A stretch of 64,000 bases of DNA from positions 18,770 through 82,769 of the forward strand of contig NZ_BMNT01000006.1 in the NCBI RefSeq assembly GCF_014646695.1, given 5' to 3'. Origin of the DNA: Sphaerisporangium melleum. Its GTDB lineage: Bacteria > Actinomycetota > Actinomycetes > Streptosporangiales > Streptosporangiaceae. Each line of letters opens with the position of its first letter. Positions within the stretch are counted from its first letter, which is position 1. Both the position numbers and the translations under genes were made by a program. The notes under the pieces were generated by a model that made no database searches, was not told the origin of the DNA, and saw only the letters and a list, made by a program, of their open reading frames with translations. Below, piece after piece: positions 59,778 to 64,000 of the stretch.

Positions 59778-60698
59778 ATGGTCGCCATGGAGAAGCTGGA
59801 CGAGGTCGCGGTGGACATGCCCGCACCGCAGGTGAGCGAGCGGCGTCCGCTGGAGGCGTCGGGGTGGCCCATCGTGGGGCTGGCCCTGCTGCTGACCGCG
59901 GCGGGGGTCGCGGTGCTCATCGCCCAGGGCGAGCAGGGCTCGCCGGCCCTGATCGGGGTCGGGGTCGCGCTCATCTTCGTCGCCGTCCTGCTGCTGAGCG
60001 GGCTGATGGCGGTCGCGCCCGGACAGGCCAGGGTCGTGCAGCTGCTCGGCCGCTACCTGGGCACGGTCCGTACCGACGGCCTGCGCTGGACGATCCCGTT
60101 CACCCAGCGGCGGACGATCTCGACGCGCATCCGCAACCACGAGACCGACATCGCCAAGGTGAACGACATCGACGGCAACCCGATCGAGATGGCGGCCGTC
60201 GTGGTGTGGCAGGTCGAGGACACGGCCAAGGCCCTGTTCGAGGTGGACGACTTCGTGGAGTTCGTCGCCATCCAGACCGAGACCGCCGTCCGGCACATCG
60301 CGGGCAACTACCCCTACGACTCCCACGACGACGGCCAGCTCTCGCTGCGCGACAACGCCGACGAGATCACCGCCAAGCTGTCGGCCGAGATCGCCGCCCG
60401 GGTCGCCTCGGCCGGGGTGCGGGTCATCGAGTCGCGGATCACCCGCCTCGCGTACGCGCCGGAGATCGCCCAGGCCATGCTGCGCCGCCAGCAGGCCAGC
60501 GCGATCGTCGCCGCCCGCCGGCAGATCGTCGAGGGCGCGGTCGGCATGGTGGAGGCCGCCCTGCACCGGCTGGACGCCGCCGACGTCGTCGACCTGGACG
60601 ACGAGCGGAAGGCGACGATGGTCAGCAACCTGCTGGTGGTGCTCTGCGGCGACAAGGACGTGCAGCCGGTCGTCAACACCGGCTCCCTGTACCAGTGA
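59778..60698 (+). CDS. SPFH/stomatin-type membrane protein
   Basis: The 306-residue protein has two membrane segments near residues 30-75 (IVGLALLLTAAGVAVLIAQ and ALIGVGVALIFVAVLLLSGLMAV). An SPFH domain near 80-240 follows (PGQARVVQLLGRYLGTVRTDGLRW, VVVWQVEDTAKALFEVDDF, ESRITRLAYAPEIAQAML), and the C-terminus is helical. SPFH proteins form rings or microdomains in membranes. ATG at 59778 follows GGAGG. It is first in a cluster with an RHH/AT-hook protein and a GPP34 protein. Confidence 0.93.
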   Translation: MVAMEKLDEVAVDMPAPQVSERRPLEASGWPIVGLALLLTAAGVAVLIAQGEQGSPALIGVGVALIFVAVLLLSGLMAVAPGQARVVQLLGRYLGTVRTDGLRWTIPFTQRRTISTRIRNHETDIAKVNDIDGNPIEMAAVVVWQVEDTAKALFEVDDFVEFVAIQTETAVRHIAGNYPYDSHDDGQLSLRDNADEITAKLSAEIAARVASAGVRVIESRITRLAYAPEIAQAMLRRQQASAIVAARRQIVEGAVGMVEAALHRLDAADVVDLDDERKATMVSNLLVVLCGDKDVQPVVNTGSLYQ

Positions 60699-61141
60699 GC
60701 GAACGCAAAAAGATCCTGCTGCGGCTCGACCCGGTCGTCCACGACGCGATCGCCCGGTGGGCGGGCGACGAGTTGCGCAGCACGAACGCCCAGATCGAGT
60801 TCCTGCTGCGGCGGGCGCTGGCCGGCGCGGGCCGGCTACCCGACGAGGTGGGCGGCATGCCAAAGCGAGGCCGCCCACCGAAGAGATCCGCCGATCCGGC
60901 CGGCGATGGGCGGCCGGGACCCGGTGACCTCGATGGCGGCCGGCCTGAGCAGGAGGACGGCCCGGTGGAACCCGGCAACGCCGAGCCCGATCACCGCCGA
61001 GCCGGACCCGGCCCTCACCGCGAGCCCGGGCACGCCGAGCCCGATCATGACCGCGCCGCACACGCTGAAGGCCGGGTCAGGACGGTGGAGGGCGGCGGCC
61101 GGGACGGCTCAGGGCACTCCGAGCCGCACGGCTCGTCCTGA
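60695..61141 (+). CDS. Ribbon-helix-helix protein with AT-hook-like motif
   Basis: The 148-residue protein starts with an Arc-type ribbon-helix-helix (KKILLRLDPVVHDAIARWAG, then STNAQIEFLLRRAL) near residues 4-45. KRGRPPKR near residue 55, an AT-hook core (RGRP), follows, and then a low-complexity tail of Glu-Pro-Gly/Asp-His repeats. Its GTG overlaps the SPFH stop (GTGA). RHH proteins bind palindromic DNA as dimers; AAAGTGATATCACTTT in the promoter is the obvious candidate site, which would make the cluster self-regulated. Confidence 0.85.
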   Translation: MSERKKILLRLDPVVHDAIARWAGDELRSTNAQIEFLLRRALAGAGRLPDEVGGMPKRGRPPKRSADPAGDGRPGPGDLDGGRPEQEDGPVEPGNAEPDHRRAGPGPHREPGHAEPDHDRAAHAEGRVRTVEGGGRDGSGHSEPHGSS

Positions 61142-61310
61142 ACCTTCCGGGCGGCGGCCAGAAGCTCCCTTATGGAAGAGAAGACCGACCAGAACGAGCC
61201 GGCTGCCGGGACGGCAGGGCCACTCCAAAGCGCACGGCTCGTCTTGATCTATCCGGCCGGCCCCGAACCAGGGCCGGCCGGTGCATCCCCTCATGGAGAA
61301 CAAGAGCGAC
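61098..61310. repeat. Tandem duplication between the RHH and GPP34 genes
   Basis: Copy 1 (61098 to about 61189) and copy 2 (61205-61310) share GCCGGGACGGC, GCGCACGGCTCGTC-type and ATGGAGAACAAGAGCGAC-type blocks in the same order. Copy 1 runs over the end of the RHH gene; copy 2 leads to the GPP34 ribosome site. The second copy holds an inserted hairpin at 61253-61281. Confidence 0.75.
61253..61281 (+). terminator. Strong hairpin upstream of the GPP34 gene
   Basis: An 11-bp all-GC stem (CCGGCCGGCCC and its complement) with a 7-base loop lies 41 bases before the GPP34 start. No T-run follows. It could attenuate read-through from the SPFH/RHH genes or protect the message. Confidence 0.6.
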
Positions 61311-61321
61311 AGGAGGTACCG

Positions 61322-61957
61322 GTGAACCTGCCCGAGACCCTGCCTCAGCGGCTCTGGCTGCTGGCGTACGACGTCGAGCGCAAGCGGCTGACCTCGCGCT
61401 GGAAGCTCGGCTATCTGATCCGGGCCGGAGTCCTGGCCGAGCTGATGCTGCGCGGTCACCTCGCCGACGCCACCGGCGGTCCTGAGGTCAGGCGCACGGC
61501 CATCGTGGACGACCAGGTGCTGGACGCCGCGTTCCAGCAGATCGCGAACTCCCGGCGGCGCACCTGGCAGCACTGGGTGAACAAGGGGTCGGGCCGCGCG
61601 GTGCGTCAGGTGCGGGACCAGCTCGAGGCCGGCGGCTGGATCCGGGTGGAGCACCGCAGGCTGCTCGGCGTCATCCCGCTGGCCAGGGTGACCGTACGCG
61701 ACACCCGGGTGGTGCGGCGGCTGGCCTCGACGGTGTCCACCGCCATGCGGGGCGGGCAGCCGGTGTCACGCATGGACGACAGGGAGGCCGCGCTCACCGC
61801 GCTCGCGGCGGTGGTGCGGCTCCGGACGGTCATGCCGGGGTCGCAGTGGCGGGCGGCCCGCAAGCGCGGCGACGAACTCGGCGACGTCGTGGCACCCGTG
61901 CCCCGCGCCCTGCACAAGGCCATCCAGGCCGCCCAGGCCGCAGCAGCGGCCGGCTGA
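61322..61957 (+). CDS. GPP34-family protein
   Basis: GPP34 (Golgi phosphoprotein 3) proteins bind acidic phosphoinositides in eukaryotes; bacterial members are common in actinomycetes with unknown function. The 211-residue protein shows the family start LPQRLWLLAYDVERKRLTSRWKLGYLIRAGVLAELMLRG, an RRRTWQHWVNKG region near residue 78 and basic, helical regions later. The GTG at 61322 has an excellent AGGAGGT site. The position after an SPFH gene suggests both act on the membrane. Confidence 0.9.
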   Translation: MNLPETLPQRLWLLAYDVERKRLTSRWKLGYLIRAGVLAELMLRGHLADATGGPEVRRTAIVDDQVLDAAFQQIANSRRRTWQHWVNKGSGRAVRQVRDQLEAGGWIRVEHRRLLGVIPLARVTVRDTRVVRRLASTVSTAMRGGQPVSRMDDREAALTALAAVVRLRTVMPGSQWRAARKRGDELGDVVAPVPRALHKAIQAAQAAAAAG

Positions 61958-62161
61958 CCTCACCGCGTGCCGTGGGGCCGGCGGTACCTCGGACACCGGC
62001 CACACCACGGGACGACCGGCCATGGACGGGACGCCGGGCCGGCACCGCGCCCCGAACGCGGAAGGGGCGCGGGTGGGCCCTACACGGGCGTGGGGCAGCC
62101 GTACGGGGACGCGGGCGGCGGTGGCCGGATTAGGTACGAGGGCACGGCCCCCGGTGGCGGA

Positions 62162-63052
62162 TCAGGCGTATGGGGGCGCGGGTGGTGGGGGCGGCGGGTC
62201 ACCGCGGCGGACGTCCCTGCGGACCTGGCGGATGGCATCGCGGGTCTGGCGCATGGCCTCGCGCTGGAACCGGCGGGCGTCGTCAAGAGCCTCGCGTTGG
62301 TACCGGTGAGCGTCGTGCAGGGCTTCACGGTGGTGACGGTGGGCGTCGTCGTGAGCGCGGTGCACCTCTTCGCCCAGACCCCGCAGAGAACCCAGGTGGT
62401 CCCCGTACATCGCCCCGCGCCGTTCCAGCCACCAGTCGGTCCACGCGGCCAAGGACCGTCTGATCGGCTTGGCCCGGGAGTCACCGATGACCTTCACATC
62501 GCCCATCACGGCGTACGCGCGGACCCTGACCACCGGAACCTGCTGGCCCGGCGGCGCCTCCACGACGTCCGCCCGCTTGTCACCCATGATCGCCATGCCG
62601 CTGAGGTCGACGTCCACGCCGTCCGGCACAATGATCTTCACGTCGCCCATGACCGCGGTGGCGACGATGTCGATCTCGTTGGAACGCACCTCGGCCTCGC
62701 GCAGGTCGATGGTCACGTCGCCCATGACCGCGACCGCGCCGATCTCCTGGTCCACCCGCCACTTGCCGCGCCGCTTGGTGTCCCCCATGACGGCCACGTA
62801 CCAGCGCCGGGCCCGGCCGGGCGGCCGCGCGGGCGCGGGATGCGGGCCGGGTGCCGCGGCGGTCGCCGTGCCCCCCGGCAGATCCGCGGTGATCTGGGCC
62901 AGCTCGGCGTGGGTGACGGCGAGGTAGGCGGCCTCCGTGCGCTCGGTCAGCTCCGACAGCGTGAGGCGCCCGTCGACGGAGGCCTCTCTGAGCCGCTCCA
63001 CCACGGCCTCGCGCTCGGCATCCGAGGCGCGCATACCACCCGGATCATTCAT
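62162..63052 (-). CDS. DUF1707 protein with LiaF-like MGD-repeat core
   Basis: The 296-residue protein begins with a DUF1707 domain (MRASDAEREAVVERLREASVDGRLTLSELTERTEAAYLA). A cell-wall-stress LiaF-like part follows, in which V/I-MGD occurs five times (residues 88-185), then a long charged helix of HRYQREALDDARRFQREAM type repeats and a Pro-rich end. TAGATT lies six bases before ATG at 63052, which fits a leaderless start. DUF1707 proteins are suspected envelope-stress components. Confidence 0.85.
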   Translation of the reverse strand: MNDPGGMRASDAEREAVVERLREASVDGRLTLSELTERTEAAYLAVTHAELAQITADLPGGTATAAAPGPHPAPARPPGRARRWYVAVMGDTKRRGKWRVDQEIGAVAVMGDVTIDLREAEVRSNEIDIVATAVMGDVKIIVPDGVDVDLSGMAIMGDKRADVVEAPPGQQVPVVRVRAYAVMGDVKVIGDSRAKPIRRSLAAWTDWWLERRGAMYGDHLGSLRGLGEEVHRAHDDAHRHHREALHDAHRYQREALDDARRFQREAMRQTRDAIRQVRRDVRRGDPPPPPPAPPYA

Positions 63053-63296
63053 GACCCGAATCTACCGCGCATCTCTGTTCCGGCTGATCCTCCCAGAGGA
63101 GGAAACGAGGATCCTCCTCCTCGGTAAGGCCTCCGGCGGGACGGGTGGGGGCACGGCCACCCTCAGGCGTCCGGCAGGGCGTCCGGACGGAGACGGCGAG
63201 CATCCTGGCGGTGATCGTGCGAGGAGGACCGGCTGCTGCTCCACCATCGGGCACAGGGCGCCGGGTCCGCCTGATCAGGCGATCCGGTGGCTCCCG

Positions 63297-64000
63297 TCAG
63301 GGGCCGGAGAGGGCGGGGGCGGCGTGCAGGACGTCGCGGGCCAGGCCGGCGTCCCCGGTGACCTCGGCGGGGAAGGTCGCGGGAGCGCCCCGGCCGCCGA
63401 GCAGGAAGCAGAACCCGACGGCGTCGCAGGTGATCGTGGCGTCCACCGGCGACCCGTCGTCCGGCACCACGGCGCGCCCCAGGTCGAGCGGAACGTGCCA
63501 TGCCCCGCCCCCGGGGCCGGTCAGCGTGAGGCGTATCGCCCGGTCCGCGGCCTCCACGCCACTCAGGGCGCTCGTCCAGGGCAGCAGCCGGGCGCAGAAG
63601 TCGGCCGTCGGAGTGATGTGCCCGGCGACCGGCAGGGGCAGGGAACGGCCCATCGCCGCGGCGGCGTCGGCGGTGTGGATCCAGGTCTCCAGCATGCGGG
63701 CCAGCAGGTGGTCGGGTAGGGGGAAGGCCATGCCGCCCGGGGCGATGAGGGTCGCCGGGTCCAGCGAGGCTGCCCGCCGGCAGATCGCGCCGGCCTGGGC
63801 GCGCCAGTCGGCGCGGGTGAGCTCGGGCGGCTGCCCGGCGACATGGGCGATCATCGCGGCCGTACGCTCGGCCACGTCGGCGTCCGCCGCCGTCGCGGGA
63901 CCGGCGACGGGGGCGCCGATGGCGGCGGCGACCAGGCCGTCGGTGGCGGCGAGGTGGGCCAGGAGCTGCTGCAGCGTCCAGCCTTCGACGATGGTCCGCG
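63297..64000 (-). CDS. Maleylpyruvate isomerase/DinB-fold enzyme, 5' end outside
   Basis: The frame runs off the window. Visible parts are VEGWTLQQLLAHLAATDGLV at the start, with the first metal His, and METWIHTADAAAAMG-type LARMLETWIHTADAAA near residue 125, with the second His and Asp. This is the mycothiol-dependent/TIGR03083-84 layout also seen at 47409. The C-terminal part (ITCDAVGFCFLLGGR) is the SCP-2-like region. At least 234 residues are present. Function unknown. Confidence 0.85.
   Translation of the reverse strand, partial: RTIVEGWTLQQLLAHLAATDGLVAAAIGAPVAGPATAADADVAERTAAMIAHVAGQPPELTRADWRAQAGAICRRAASLDPATLIAPGGMAFPLPDHLLARMLETWIHTADAAAAMGRSLPLPVAGHITPTADFCARLLPWTSALSGVEAADRAIRLTLTGPGGGAWHVPLDLGRAVVPDDGSPVDATITCDAVGFCFLLGGRGAPATFPAEVTGDAGLARDVLHAAPALSGP

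Overview
The window is very GC-rich DNA with GTG and TTG starts, stop/start overlaps (GTGA/ATGA) and gene families typical of filamentous Actinobacteria: a WhiB-type regulator, a Scr1/WhiJ-type XRE regulator with a DUF397 partner, a DtxR/IdeR-type iron box, a mycothiol/DinB-fold enzyme, DUF1707 and GPP34 proteins. An actinomycete of the Streptosporangiales or a close relative fits best; this is inferred from gene content, not from a marker gene. About 55 genes are supported. No rRNA, tRNA, CRISPR array or replication origin was seen.

Layout. 1-1226: 5' part of an IS607-type element (tnpA, and tnpB cut by the window edge). 1438-5399: hyuB/hyuA hydantoinase pair. 5668-11498: Tat-type lipoprotein, thymidine kinase, an unknown protein, a CoxG-like protein and a polysaccharide deacetylase. 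11704-14181: cytochrome bd oxidase (cydAB) behind a double dyad. 14446-19766: operon of an NCS2 purine/pyrimidine permease followed by M, S and L subunits of a form II 'CO dehydrogenase-like' molybdenum hydroxylase. 20214-21931: ECF sigma factor with its membrane partner. 22059-23256: HxlR regulator divergent from an F420/NADP-type reductase. 23601-24731: DUF433/PIN toxin-antitoxin pair. 24807-30586: PucR regulator divergent from allH, allF and allG, the three subunits of oxamate carbamoyltransferase. 30726-38471: Ser/Thr kinase with a tandem-repeat linker, metallophosphoesterase, AGPS-like FAD oxidase and glpD.

39076-40457: an iron box in front of a sucrase-ferredoxin gene, then a WhiB gene. 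40882-44576: rsgA, glyA behind a ZTP riboswitch, and a BrkB-family membrane protein. 44885-47207: FAD monooxygenase divergent from a GntR-TetR fusion regulator, with palindromic operators between. 48417-52332: sulfur assimilation (leaderless cysteine-containing leader peptide, sulfite reductase, a zinc-ribbon miniprotein, cysH, a sirohydrochlorin chelatase-like gene). 52280-56501: second molybdenum hydroxylase (fused 2Fe-2S/Moco protein plus a FAD/[4Fe-4S] protein) divergent from a TetR regulator. 56818-58805: whiJ/abaA-like locus. 58961-59533: chloramphenicol phosphotransferase-like kinase. 59778-61957: SPFH protein, ribbon-helix-helix/AT-hook protein and GPP34 protein behind an operator palindrome. 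62162-64000: DUF1707 protein and the start of a DinB-fold enzyme.

Two themes link the genes. Purine/ureide nitrogen salvage is suggested by the NCS2 permease with its coupled molybdenum hydroxylase, the PucR regulator, AllFGH and perhaps the hydantoinase. Cis-regulation is unusually readable: riboswitch, leader peptide, iron box and at least five palindromic operators each sit directly before a gene whose family fits them. The least described unit is the SPFH / RHH-AT-hook / GPP34 cluster.
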